NCBI GenBank assembly: GCA_023268955.1
Contig: JALRJW010000125.1
Span: 1-6,268, forward strand
Origin: Aliarcobacter sp.
GTDB taxonomy: Bacteria; Campylobacterota; Campylobacteria; Campylobacterales; Arcobacteraceae
Reading direction: 5' to 3'
Length of the DNA stretch: 6,268 nucleotides
Part shown: positions 1 to 6,268 of the stretch, piece by piece
Layout of the letters: each line of letters opens with the position of its first letter
How positions within the stretch are numbered: the stretch's first letter is position 1
Made by a program: the position numbers and the translations under genes
The notes under the pieces: model-generated
What the model was told of the DNA's origin: nothing
Databases searched by the model: none
Seen by the model: the letters and a program-made list of their open reading frames with translations, nothing else

Positions 1-2
1 TT

Positions 3-98
3 AGATCAACCTCAAAAAGTATAAACTTAACAGATGAGGTTATAAAGTTAGAAGATAATGAAAATAGGCCTGTATTAAGACCAAGATTAGTTTTATAA
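3..98 (+). CDS. C-terminal end of an unidentified protein (partial, runs off the left edge)
   Basis: An open frame enters from the left edge in frame 3 and runs 31 codons to a TAA at 96-98. The visible tail is polar and then basic, with residues NRPVLRPRLVL just before the stop. Codon choice (AGA, TTA, GAA, AAT) matches the neighbouring genes. The stop sits inside a TTATAA palindrome that also contains the recJ stop on the other strand, so the two genes converge and overlap by six bases. I see no terminator hairpin in positions 1-92, which fits coding sequence there. The tail is too short to assign a family. A chance open frame of this length is possible in AT-rich DNA, so this call is moderate. 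Confidence 0.5.
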   Translation, partial: RSTSKSINLTDEVIKLEDNENRPVLRPRLVL

Positions 99-1664
99 AT
101 TTACGATTTCTTCAACTAAAAATTGAGGGTTAGTTTTACCTCTAAATTCATTTTTACCTACAGAAACTATTAAATTTAACGATTCAGGCAATTGGGTGTT
201 ATTATCGTTGAATTTGATAGCCTCAAATACAAATCCATTACTATTTAATGTAAGTTTTAGATGATTTTTTTCTTTACCTAAAAGGTCATATTTAATTAAA
301 TTTGCATTTGATATATTGAAAATTGGTTTTAAATTTTCTAGACCATAAGGTTCAAAACTATCAAGAATTTCTAAAAATTCTAAATCAACACTACTTACAT
401 CTAATTCCCCTAAAATTTTAGGGTTAATATATAAATCTTCTTCACAATTAATTAATTGATCATTTATAATTTTTCTAAACTCTTCAAGATTCTCTTCTTT
501 TAGAGATAATCCAGCAGCATTTTTATGCCCACCAAATCCTAACAATAGATGTGAAGCCTTTGAAATAATAGTATGCAGATTAATGTTTGCATTTGCTCGA
601 GCACTACCTTTTGCAATACCATTATTTACAGAAAAAACAATTGCAGGTTTTTTGAAACTATTGCAGATTTTTGATGCAACAATTCCAATCACACCCTCAT
701 GCCAATCTTCACCCCAAACAACAATTGCATGGTCATTTTCATTTGAAACAGCTTTTGCTTGATTAAATATCTGTTCTTGAAGCGTTTTTCTATAATTGTT
801 TAATTCTTCAAGCATTTGTAATGTATTTGCTGCTTCAAAAGAGCTTTTAGCTAGTAAAAAGTCTAAAGCTAAAGAAGCATCGTCCATTCTTCCAGCACTA
901 TTTAGTTTAGGGGCAATCATAAAACCAATATCATCTGAAGCTACATTTGATTTTTGCATAATTTCATTTAGTTTTTTTAGAGACTCTCTATTTGAGTTTT
1001 TAAGTCTTACTAAACCTTGCTTTACCATTGTATAATTTAGTTTGGTCATAGGCATCATATCAGCTATAATTGCAATACAAAGTAAATCTAGAAAATCACC
1101 CATATTAACTTTTAAATTCATCTCTTTTTTGATTGCTGCACATAAATACCAAGCAACTTGAGCACCACAAATATCTTTGAACTCAAAGGTGCAATCATCT
1201 TGTTTTGGATTTACAATAGCTAAAGCAGTTGGTAATTTTTCACCAACTGTATGGTGGTCAGTGATAATTAAATCAACGCCTTTTTCATTTAATTTTTGTG
1301 AAGCATTAACAGCACTTATTCCATTATCAACAGTTATAACAAGGCCACTATCAATTAAATCAACGATTTTTTCAGATAATCCATATCCATGTTCAAATCT
1401 ATTTGGAATAATATGTTTAACTTTGTAGTTTATTTTTTCAAAGAAGTCTAACATTATAGATGTTGAAACAACTCCATCAACATCATAATCACCAACAATT
1501 GTTATTGGTTCATTATTTAAAATTGCAGATTTTATTCTAGTAGTAGCTTTTTTTATATCTTTAAAACTATCAGGACTAGGAATATCAGCTAGTTTTGTGT
1601 AAGGATTTCCTTGATGTCTAGCTGATAAAAGTTCAAAAAGTCTTGTCTTTGTAATTTTAGACAT
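93..1664 (-). CDS. recJ: Single-stranded-DNA-specific exonuclease RecJ
   Basis: RecJ is a 5'-to-3' exonuclease of the DHH phosphoesterase family that degrades single-stranded DNA in recombination, mismatch and base excision repair in the cytoplasm. The 523-residue protein shows the family motifs in order. GDYDVDG lies at 58-64, HGYG at 92-95, DNG at 113-115, and the signature DHH at 136-138. A further metal-site region IIAD ends at D202, and NSAGRM lies at 255-260. The DHHA1 domain carries WHEGVIG at 321-327, GSAR at 353-356 and GFGGH at 376-380, followed by AAG. Residues from about 415 to the end fit the C-terminal OB-type domain. Length is somewhat below E. coli RecJ (about 577) with all core motifs intact, so it looks functional. 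Its ATG overlaps the pyrG stop as TAATG with only a weak upstream purine tract, so translation is probably coupled to pyrG. I see no separate promoter. Confidence 0.96.
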   Translation of the reverse strand: MSKITKTRLFELLSARHQGNPYTKLADIPSPDSFKDIKKATTRIKSAILNNEPITIVGDYDVDGVVSTSIMLDFFEKINYKVKHIIPNRFEHGYGLSEKIVDLIDSGLVITVDNGISAVNASQKLNEKGVDLIITDHHTVGEKLPTALAIVNPKQDDCTFEFKDICGAQVAWYLCAAIKKEMNLKVNMGDFLDLLCIAIIADMMPMTKLNYTMVKQGLVRLKNSNRESLKKLNEIMQKSNVASDDIGFMIAPKLNSAGRMDDASLALDFLLAKSSFEAANTLQMLEELNNYRKTLQEQIFNQAKAVSNENDHAIVVWGEDWHEGVIGIVASKICNSFKKPAIVFSVNNGIAKGSARANANINLHTIISKASHLLLGFGGHKNAAGLSLKEENLEEFRKIINDQLINCEEDLYINPKILGELDVSSVDLEFLEILDSFEPYGLENLKPIFNISNANLIKYDLLGKEKNHLKLTLNSNGFVFEAIKFNDNNTQLPESLNLIVSVGKNEFRGKTNPQFLVEEIVNL

Positions 1665-3280
1665 TAGTCTTGTTTGTTAGCTTGATTTACAAATTCTAAA
1701 ATTATAGGGTTTGGTGTTTCTAAATGCGATGTAAATTCAGGGTGGAATTGAACACCTACAAACCAAGGATGATCTTTGATTTCAACAGCTTCAATTAATC
1801 CATTTGATTGACCAGATACAATCATTCCTGCTTCCTCTAATTTCTCTTTGTAAGCTGGATTTGCTTCATATCTGTGTCTATGTCTTTCATAGTAAACTTC
1901 AGCATTTCCATAAGCTTTTTGAAGATTTGTTCCTTTTAAAGGTTCAAATGGATACTCACCTAATCTCATAGTTCCACCCATAGGCGATTCATGAGTTCTT
2001 AATTGTTTATTTCCACTTTGGTCAATAAATTCATCAATTAAATAAATTACAGGATTTGTTGTATCTTTATCAAATTCGATAGAGTTAGCATCTTCAAGAC
2101 CTAATACATTTCTGCAGTATTCAACAATTGATAATTGCATACCTAAACAAATACCTAAATAAGGGATTTTATTCTCTCTAGCGTATTTAATAGCTTCAAG
2201 TTTACCTTCAACACCTCTGTGTCCAAATCCACCTGCAACTAAAATACCATCAGCATTACCAATAATATCATAAGCTCCAACATCTTCAATTCTTTCTGAA
2301 TCACACCATGTGATGTTGATTTTTGTGTTTAAATGTGCACCTGAGTGAATTAATGCTTCAATTAATGATTTGTATGACTCTTTTAAATCTAAATATTTAC
2401 CTACAAATGCAATTGTTACTTCATCTTTAGGAACTAAGATATTTTTAACTAAAGTATCCCATTTTTCCATATTTGGTTTGATTTTGATGTTAAAGTGATT
2501 AGATAAAGGATTTAAAATTCCTTCTTTTATAAAATGCAATGGAACTTGATAAATAGATTGAGCATCACCAGCTTCAATAACTGCATCTCTATCGATATCA
2601 CAAGATAAAGCAAGTTTTTCTTTTAATGATTTTGGTAACTCTTGTTCAGTTCTACAAACTAACATATGAGGAGTGATACCAATTCTTCTTAGTTCTTGTA
2701 CTGAGTGTTGTGTTGGTTTTGTTTTTAATTCTCCAGCTGCTTTAATAAATGGAACTAAACTTACATGAATATTCATAGTTTTATCTTTTGGTTTTTCATG
2801 TCTAATAGCTCTAATTGCTTCCATAAATGGTAGCCCTTCGATATCTCCAACAGTTCCACCAAGCTCAATGATTAAGAAGTCTCTGTCCTCAGCTGCATCA
2901 TAAATTCTAGCTTTAATTTCATCAACAACGTGAGGGATAACTTGGATAGTTTTACCTAAATATCCACCTTCTCTTTCTCTTTTGATTACACTTTGGTAAA
3001 CTTGTCCAGTAGTAAATGAGTTTTTTTTGCTAAGTTTTGTATCAATAAATCTTTCATAGTTACCTAAGTCAAGGTCAGTTTCAGCACCATCTGCTGTAAC
3101 GAAAACTTCACCGTGTTCTAATGGACTCATTGTTCCTGGGTCAACATTTAAATAAGGGTCAATCTTTAACATACTTACATTGAATCCTGATTGTTTTAAG
3201 ATAGTTGCAATCGATGCTGATGTAATACCTTTACCTAATGAACTTAGAACTCCACCCGTAACAAAAATAAACTTAGTCAT
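1664..3280 (-). CDS. pyrG: CTP synthase (glutamine-hydrolysing)
   Basis: PyrG makes CTP from UTP using ATP and ammonia from glutamine, the last step of de novo pyrimidine nucleotide synthesis. The 538-residue length is close to E. coli PyrG (545). The N-terminal amidoligase half has the nucleotide loop GGVLSSLGKG at 9-18, metal ligands expected at D71 and E139, and the GTVGDIEG segment at 142-149. The C-terminal glutamine amidotransferase half has GKYLDLKESY at 294-303, the oxyanion region GGFGHRG at 350-356, the nucleophile Cys378 in GICLG, and the partner His513 and Glu515 in FHPEF. All catalytic residues are present. The start (MTKFIFVTGG) matches the usual N-terminus, and GGAG lies seven bases upstream. 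It is first in an operon with recJ, an arrangement I recall from Campylobacter jejuni. Confidence 0.98.
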   Translation of the reverse strand: MTKFIFVTGGVLSSLGKGITSASIATILKQSGFNVSMLKIDPYLNVDPGTMSPLEHGEVFVTADGAETDLDLGNYERFIDTKLSKKNSFTTGQVYQSVIKREREGGYLGKTIQVIPHVVDEIKARIYDAAEDRDFLIIELGGTVGDIEGLPFMEAIRAIRHEKPKDKTMNIHVSLVPFIKAAGELKTKPTQHSVQELRRIGITPHMLVCRTEQELPKSLKEKLALSCDIDRDAVIEAGDAQSIYQVPLHFIKEGILNPLSNHFNIKIKPNMEKWDTLVKNILVPKDEVTIAFVGKYLDLKESYKSLIEALIHSGAHLNTKINITWCDSERIEDVGAYDIIGNADGILVAGGFGHRGVEGKLEAIKYARENKIPYLGICLGMQLSIVEYCRNVLGLEDANSIEFDKDTTNPVIYLIDEFIDQSGNKQLRTHESPMGGTMRLGEYPFEPLKGTNLQKAYGNAEVYYERHRHRYEANPAYKEKLEEAGMIVSGQSNGLIEAVEIKDHPWFVGVQFHPEFTSHLETPNPIILEFVNQANKQD

Positions 3281-3287
3281 AAAAAAA

Positions 3288-3291
3288 CTCC
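3288..3291 (-). promoter_or_regulatory. Ribosome binding site of pyrG
   Basis: The minus strand reads GGAG followed by seven T residues and the ATG of pyrG. This is a good Shine-Dalgarno match at standard spacing and fixes the start at 3280. Confidence 0.85.
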
Positions 3292-3313
3292 AAAAAATGT
3301 TTAATAATTCGCG

Positions 3314-3322
3314 ATTATAACA
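3314..3322 (-). promoter_or_regulatory. Extended -10 promoter of pyrG-recJ
   Basis: On the minus strand a perfect TATAAT (3314-3319) is preceded by TGT, giving the extended -10 form TGnTATAAT. No convincing -35 is seen at 17 bases. The nearest candidate, TTAACC, lies 21 bases upstream. A poor -35 is usual for the main sigma factor of Campylobacterota. Transcription would begin near 3307, giving a leader of about 27 bases that carries GGAG. It lies just beyond the ccoG terminator, so pyrG-recJ should be independently transcribed. Confidence 0.7.
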
Positions 3323-3347
3323 AAAGTATGATGATAGCTTGGTTAAG

Positions 3348-3391
3348 AAAAGAAGAAAAACTCATTAAAAGCTAATTAAGCTTCTAATGAG
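3348..3391 (-). terminator. Intrinsic terminator after ccoG
   Basis: CTCATTA (3361-3367) pairs with TAATGAG (3385-3391). After one A-C mismatch, AAGCT (3369-3373) pairs with AGCTT (3379-3383) around a five-base loop. On the minus strand the hairpin is followed at once by TTTTTCTTCTTTTC. It starts 18 bases past the ccoG stop, so it ends leftward transcription from ccoG. The plus-strand side lacks an immediate T tract, so it is probably one-directional. Confidence 0.85.
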
Positions 3392-3409
3392 AAATATGAT
3401 TATTTTTGA

Positions 3410-4801
3410 TTATTTATTTAGTTTATCTGCTCTTGGGAAGATAAACACAGCATCTCTAAGAACACTTACTTTTTCAGGATCCTCACTAGCAAAGGCTCTA
3501 ATAGTTACTGAAATTGGTGTATCTTTTGTTGAATCATTTACTAACATTTTATCAGTTTCAAGAATTACAATCTTTTTAACAGATTTACCTGGTTGTAATA
3601 CAAATGGCTCAAATCTTTTAATTTTGAAATCATCTTTATGGTTTGCCATTTCTAGATTATAAGTTAAAGGAACATTTTCTGTATTTTGGAATAAGAATAC
3701 ATAAGCTTTATTTACAACATTGTTTTCTTTAATTGAATAAAGTTGAGTAGTAGTATTAATATTTAAAAGCATATGCTCTTTTTTCCCACCCATAACAAAT
3801 AGTAAAGCAACAACAATCAATAAAGCAACACCATACATAATAGTTGTTTTTCTAAACATTTTAGTAGGTTTATTATTTGCAATATCGTTTGTACTTGTCC
3901 ATTGAACTAGTGAAGGTTTTCCAAGTTTACCCATAACTGTTGTACATGCATCAACACACTCTAAACAGTTAATACACTCTAATTGAAGACCTTTTCTAAT
4001 ATCAATATGTGTAGGACATACAGTTACACAAGCTTCACAAGTTGTACATTCATTTGCGCTTGGATCTTCAAAATCTTTAATTTTAAAGATTGTTTTTTCT
4101 TTGTTTTCATTATAGATGTTTCCACCTCTATTTGTTGAGTAGATAGCTTGGTAAGTATCATCGTCATATAAAACAGATTGAACTCTAGAATAAGGACAAA
4201 TATATACACAGAAATTCTCTTTTAAGAAAACAACGTCATAAACTAAAAACGCTGCAACAGCTAAAACAAAACCAATTAAGAACATGTGTTCAGTTGGATT
4301 AGCAATGTATGCGAAGAAATCTTCAGGAGGAACAAAGTACCACATAAAGTTTGATGCTGCTAAAATAGCTAATAATGACCAAATTAATATAGCAAGAACT
4401 CTTTTAACTTTATTAGCTGGTTTTGACCAATCTGGCTCTTTTTGTTTGTTTTTAATTCTTCTTAAACCTAAAAGTTTACCTTCGATGAAATCCCTATAAA
4501 CAACCCTAAAAATAGTTTGAGGACAAGTCCATCCACACCATGCTCTACCACCTAAAGTAGTTGCTGCAAAAATTCCTAAGAATAAAAGCATAAGTAAAAA
4601 TGGCATTAAATAAAGTTCTTGCATATCAAATGCAACACCCATTAAATGTAATTGTTTTTTATCAAATGATAAAAGAAAGATGTGATTACCATCAATTCTT
4701 ATAAATGGTAATGTTATTGAAAAGATTGTTGCAAATAAATATCCATAATATCTTTTGATTCTAAATGGAGTTTTTTCTGCAATTTGGTTTTGTGTAGCCA
4801 T
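3410..4801 (-). CDS. ccoG: Cytochrome c oxidase accessory protein CcoG (FixG/RdxA family)
   Basis: CcoG is an inner-membrane iron-sulfur protein needed for assembly of cbb3-type cytochrome c oxidase. The family is reported to reduce Cu(II) to Cu(I) for the CuB site. In the 463-residue sequence, hydrophobic segments at about 16-36, 59-82, 133-155, 168-190 and 319-338 predict five membrane spans. Two CxxxCP motifs flank the central spans: C89/C93 in CGWTCPQT and C198/C202 in CVYICPYSR. A double [4Fe-4S] ferredoxin domain follows, with C252, C255, C258 and C262, then C276, C279, C282 and C286. Residues from about 340 form a soluble Ig-like C-terminal domain as in FixG proteins. The ATG has AAAGG seven bases upstream. 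No cco structural genes (ccoNOPQ, ccoH, ccoI or ccoS) are next to it here, and a terminator lies directly downstream, so it appears to be transcribed apart from them. Confidence 0.95.
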   Translation of the reverse strand: MATQNQIAEKTPFRIKRYYGYLFATIFSITLPFIRIDGNHIFLLSFDKKQLHLMGVAFDMQELYLMPFLLMLLFLGIFAATTLGGRAWCGWTCPQTIFRVVYRDFIEGKLLGLRRIKNKQKEPDWSKPANKVKRVLAILIWSLLAILAASNFMWYFVPPEDFFAYIANPTEHMFLIGFVLAVAAFLVYDVVFLKENFCVYICPYSRVQSVLYDDDTYQAIYSTNRGGNIYNENKEKTIFKIKDFEDPSANECTTCEACVTVCPTHIDIRKGLQLECINCLECVDACTTVMGKLGKPSLVQWTSTNDIANNKPTKMFRKTTIMYGVALLIVVALLFVMGGKKEHMLLNINTTTQLYSIKENNVVNKAYVFLFQNTENVPLTYNLEMANHKDDFKIKRFEPFVLQPGKSVKKIVILETDKMLVNDSTKDTPISVTIRAFASEDPEKVSVLRDAVFIFPRADKLNK

Positions 4802-4824
4802 TATAAAACCTTTGTGCTAGTTTA

Positions 4825-4830
4825 AATATA
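4825..4830 (-). promoter_or_regulatory. Possible -10 element of the ccoG promoter
   Basis: The minus strand reads TATATT here, which would start transcription near 4818 and leave a leader of about 17 bases ahead of the ATG, including the AAAGG ribosome binding site. No good -35 is seen. A competing choice is a perfect TATAAT at 4872-4877 inside the upstream inverted repeat. AT-rich sequence gives many such matches, so this is tentative. Confidence 0.35.
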
Positions 4831-4845
4831 ATGAAATCTTATATT

Positions 4846-4886
4846 AATTAAACTTATAATTATCTTATGACATTATAAGTTTAATT
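4846..4886. repeat. Perfect 15-bp inverted repeat upstream of ccoG
   Basis: The arm at 4846-4860 (AATTAAACTTATAAT) is the exact reverse complement of 4872-4886, with an 11-base spacer. After one mismatch, three more pairs form outside it (4842-4844 with 4888-4890). The element lies 27 bases past the stop of the 278-residue gene and about 45 bases ahead of the ccoG ATG. On the minus strand it is followed by AATATAAGATTTC, not a clean T tract, so it is a weak terminator candidate. It could be a processing or 3'-end stem for the upstream transcript, or an operator for ccoG. The spacer also makes a smaller nested CTTAT/ATAAG repeat with the right arm. Confidence 0.75.
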
Positions 4887-4913
4887 TATAATACTAGAAT
4901 AATTTAGAATTAA

Positions 4914-5750
4914 TTAATTTATTAATTTGTTGAATAGTTCTATTTTAGCGATTATTTCATCTTTTAATGATTCTAAATTTACTACATTTAACTCATTTAA
5001 CGAAGGATAATTTTTAGTTATATTTTCAAATTCAACTAGGTTATCTTTTAAATTACTATATTTAATTGTTGGAATATTTAATGAGTTTATTAAATCAAAA
5101 TTGTATTCTTTGTCATTTCTTATTAAAATTACAGGATTGTTTCCACAAGATATTGATTCAAAAGCTGTTTGTTGTGAACCTGTTAAAAGATATTTTGAGT
5201 TTTGAATAGTTTGCACATACTCCTCTTCATCAATTGCACTTTGAAATTTATTTTCAAAAATTGATTCATTACCTAAGAAGAAATAGTGTCCCATAAGTAG
5301 TTGACAATCAGATTTTAAATCCAAATTTTCAACAGCTTTTAAAAAGTGATTTCCATAGTCATCATCTCCATAAAAAACTGCTTTTTCAATTGTCGGATTG
5401 TCATTTTTAGTGTAAATCATTGTATCTACAAAAATATCATTTGGATTTTCATTTAGATCAAAACTAATTGTGCAAAAAGTTTCTAAATCTTTTTTCATCT
5501 CAATTCCTGCTTCAGGTGAGTCATAAATTAAGATATCTCTTTTTTTCATTATATTGTGTAAGTTTCTCATTACATCAATATTCACATATTTTTTTACTTC
5601 TAAATTATCTTTGGCAAATGCTCCAGCTCTAAAGTCACTAGTACATAAAATAGGGTCAAAATCTTTTAAATAGTGAGCAACACTTGCACATCTTTTAGTT
5701 GCTTCAAGTCCTACAGTATGACCACTTTTTGCATAAAAATATACATTCAT
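4914..5750 (-). CDS. PseG/SpsG-like GT-B-fold protein, function unknown
   Basis: This 278-residue soluble protein has no signal peptide or membrane span. Its layout resembles PseG, the UDP-sugar hydrolase of pseudaminic acid synthesis. A Rossmann start MNVYFYAKS is followed by GLEATKR at 14-20. An acidic strand ILIYDSPE spans 73-80, ISFDLNE 95-101, and VFYGDDDYGN 125-134, where the family has an FGGxDxxN-type motif. The nucleotide-binding C-terminal segment TGSQQTAFESISCGNNPVI lies at 190-208. Against C. jejuni PseG recalled from memory, the N-terminus aligns without gaps and puts Ala17 where PseG has its catalytic His17. It may therefore be inactive as a hydrolase or do a different job. No other pse genes are in the window. 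A divergent glycosyltransferase is the main alternative. The ATG has AAAGG eight bases upstream. It lies between the 93-residue gene (82-base gap) and ccoG, all on the same strand. Confidence 0.6.
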   Translation of the reverse strand: MNVYFYAKSGHTVGLEATKRCASVAHYLKDFDPILCTSDFRAGAFAKDNLEVKKYVNIDVMRNLHNIMKKRDILIYDSPEAGIEMKKDLETFCTISFDLNENPNDIFVDTMIYTKNDNPTIEKAVFYGDDDYGNHFLKAVENLDLKSDCQLLMGHYFFLGNESIFENKFQSAIDEEEYVQTIQNSKYLLTGSQQTAFESISCGNNPVILIRNDKEYNFDLINSLNIPTIKYSNLKDNLVEFENITKNYPSLNELNVVNLESLKDEIIAKIELFNKLIN

Positions 5751-5794
5751 TTTATAAACCTTTAAAAAATATTAAATTAAAAAATTAATTTTAT

Positions 5795-5800
5795 TTTATA
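5795..5800 (-). promoter_or_regulatory. Weak candidate -10 for the PseG-like gene
   Basis: In the 82-base gap before the PseG-like gene, the minus strand reads TATAAA here, with runs of T upstream (TTTTTA, then TTTTTT) as in many Campylobacterota promoters. The gap is so AT-rich that the match could be chance. Co-transcription with the 93-residue gene is equally possible, since no clear terminator separates them. Confidence 0.25.
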
Positions 5801-5832
5801 AAAAATATGTAAAAATTATGCTTAATAAAGAA

Positions 5833-6114
5833 TTAAATATGATAATTGATACCACATGAAGCTGTGCATACAATATTAATTGTATTTTGAGAGCTTGCAA
5901 TTTCAAAATAATCTGTAGTTTTGATTTCTTTTGAAATATTTTTTTCTGTGATAATATAAAAAGGACAATTAGTAAATTCAATAAGTGTTTTTTTTAGTTC
6001 ATCAAACTGTGAAATATAGAGAGCAACTTTTCCTATATCTGTACTTAGTTCATAATTGTATGTATCGTTTTGATTATTTAAATATGTGCAATTATCTACT
6101 CTTAATTGAAACAT
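5833..6114 (-). CDS. Small protein of unknown function (93 residues)
   Basis: I do not recognise this protein. It is 93 residues long, apparently cytoplasmic, with no signal peptide or membrane span. It starts MFQLRVDNCTYL and has a mid-region of alternating hydrophobic and polar stretches (GKVALYISQFDELKKTLIEF, 28-47) that could form a small mixed alpha/beta fold. Four cysteines lie at 9, 50, 83 and 87. The last two form a CTASCG motif six residues from the C-terminus, which could be a metal site or a disulfide, but this is a guess. The ATG is preceded by AAAAGG at six bases, a good ribosome binding site, and a plausible promoter lies upstream, both of which support a real gene. The PseG-like gene follows 82 bases downstream on the same strand, so the two may be co-transcribed. 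Confidence 0.7.
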   Translation of the reverse strand: MFQLRVDNCTYLNNQNDTYNYELSTDIGKVALYISQFDELKKTLIEFTNCPFYIITEKNISKEIKTTDYFEIASSQNTINIVCTASCGINYHI

Positions 6115-6143
6115 TTTAAACCTTTTGAATATTTGTATGTCAT

Positions 6144-6149
6144 ACTATA
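6144..6149 (-). promoter_or_regulatory. Probable -10 element for the 93-residue gene
   Basis: The minus strand reads TATAGT, preceded by T-rich sequence (TTTTTAAACTTTTTG), typical of Campylobacterota vegetative promoters. At 17 bases upstream the hexamer is TTAATT, a poor -35. Transcription would start near 6137, leaving a short leader with AAAAGG before the ATG at 6114. A small palindrome, GTATG-T-CATAC at 6135-6145, overlaps the expected start site and could be an operator. Confidence 0.45.
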
Positions 6150-6184
6150 TAAACAAAAAGTTTAAAAATTAATTTAATTAAATC

Positions 6185-6225
6185 TTGTAAAGAAATTGTA
6201 AATGCAAGTATTACAAAAAGTAATA
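6185..6225. repeat. Cluster of TTGTAA direct repeats and a TATTAC/GTAATA inverted repeat
   Basis: TTGTAAA occurs at 6185-6191 and again at 6196-6202, exactly 11 bases apart, about one helical turn. The inverted form TTACAA lies at 6211-6216. Overlapping it, TATTAC (6209-6214) and GTAATA (6220-6225) form a perfect 6-5-6 inverted repeat. The cluster lies about 50-90 bases upstream of the expected start of the 93-residue gene, a position suited to a regulator. It could also serve a gene beyond the right edge. No regulator family is recognised. Confidence 0.4.
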
Positions 6226-6268
6226 ATTCGCTATATAAGGGCTATAAATCTTTATTTTGATTAAATTT

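Noticed and set aside
796..1035. 79-codon open frame on the plus strand
   Set aside because: It lies wholly inside recJ on the opposite strand, is Ser/Phe-rich as expected of an antisense shadow, and recJ is a certain gene.
1177..1428. 83-codon open frame on the plus strand
   Set aside because: Antisense shadow of the conserved DHH region of recJ with no recognisable protein features.
3387..3662. 91-codon open frame on the plus strand
   Set aside because: It runs over the terminator stem and the antisense of the ccoG C-terminus. There is no clear ribosome binding site, and the sequence is not protein-like.
4024..4209. 61-codon minus-strand open frame inside ccoG
   Set aside because: It is in another frame of ccoG across its ferredoxin domain, uses a GTG start, and competes with a well-supported gene.
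4284..4499. 71-codon open frame on the plus strand
   Set aside because: Antisense shadow within the membrane-span region of ccoG.
5774..5791. 7-bp inverted repeat AAATTAA/TTAATTT in the gap before the PseG-like gene
   Set aside because: It is made only of A-T pairs in nearly pure AT sequence, so it would be a very weak stem and is likely chance.
5796..5981. 61-codon hydrophobic minus-strand open frame
   Set aside because: It overlaps the 93-residue gene in another frame and starts at TTG with no ribosome binding site. Its Leu/Ile-rich make-up is what AT-rich DNA gives by chance.
6231..6246. GCTATA repeated twice, with TATAAA, as a possible plus-strand promoter
   Set aside because: No downstream gene is visible before the window ends, and such matches are frequent in this composition.
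6202..6264. 20-codon ATG open frame on the plus strand near the right edge
   Set aside because: It is too short, has no ribosome binding site and overlaps the repeat cluster.

Overview
The window is AT-rich DNA (about 30% GC by eye) with compact, mostly minus-strand genes. The protein sequences and the pyrG-recJ pairing point to a Campylobacterota bacterium, most likely of the Arcobacter group. I recall the same pairing in Campylobacter jejuni (Cj0027-Cj0028), but the genus assignment is inference.

Layout from left to right: (1) positions 3-98 hold what looks like the last 31 codons of a plus-strand gene, which converges on recJ and shares a palindromic TTATAA with it as back-to-back stop codons. 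(2) recJ (93-1664, minus) and pyrG (1664-3280, minus) form a two-gene operon read leftward, pyrG first, joined by a TAATG stop/start overlap. An extended -10 promoter and a GGAG ribosome binding site precede pyrG. (3) A strong intrinsic terminator at 3348-3391 ends the upstream minus-strand unit. (4) ccoG (3410-4801, minus) encodes a membrane [4Fe-4S] protein for cbb3-type cytochrome oxidase maturation. (5) A 112-base gap before ccoG holds a perfect 15-bp inverted repeat. (6) A 278-residue protein (4914-5750, minus) resembles the PseG/SpsG branch of GT-B-fold enzymes but appears to lack the catalytic histidine. (7) A 93-residue protein of unknown function (5833-6114, minus) follows. (8) The right edge (6115-6268) is non-coding as far as visible. 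It holds a likely promoter for the 93-residue gene and a cluster of short direct and inverted repeats.

Functionally, most of the window is housekeeping: CTP synthesis, single-strand DNA exonuclease repair, and respiratory oxidase assembly. The less ordinary part is the right third, with the PseG-like protein, the orphan small protein and the repeat-bearing intergenic regions. No mobile element, CRISPR array, RNA gene or clear defence or biosynthetic system is visible. I do not see convincing evidence of an undescribed system, only a few loci worth checking.
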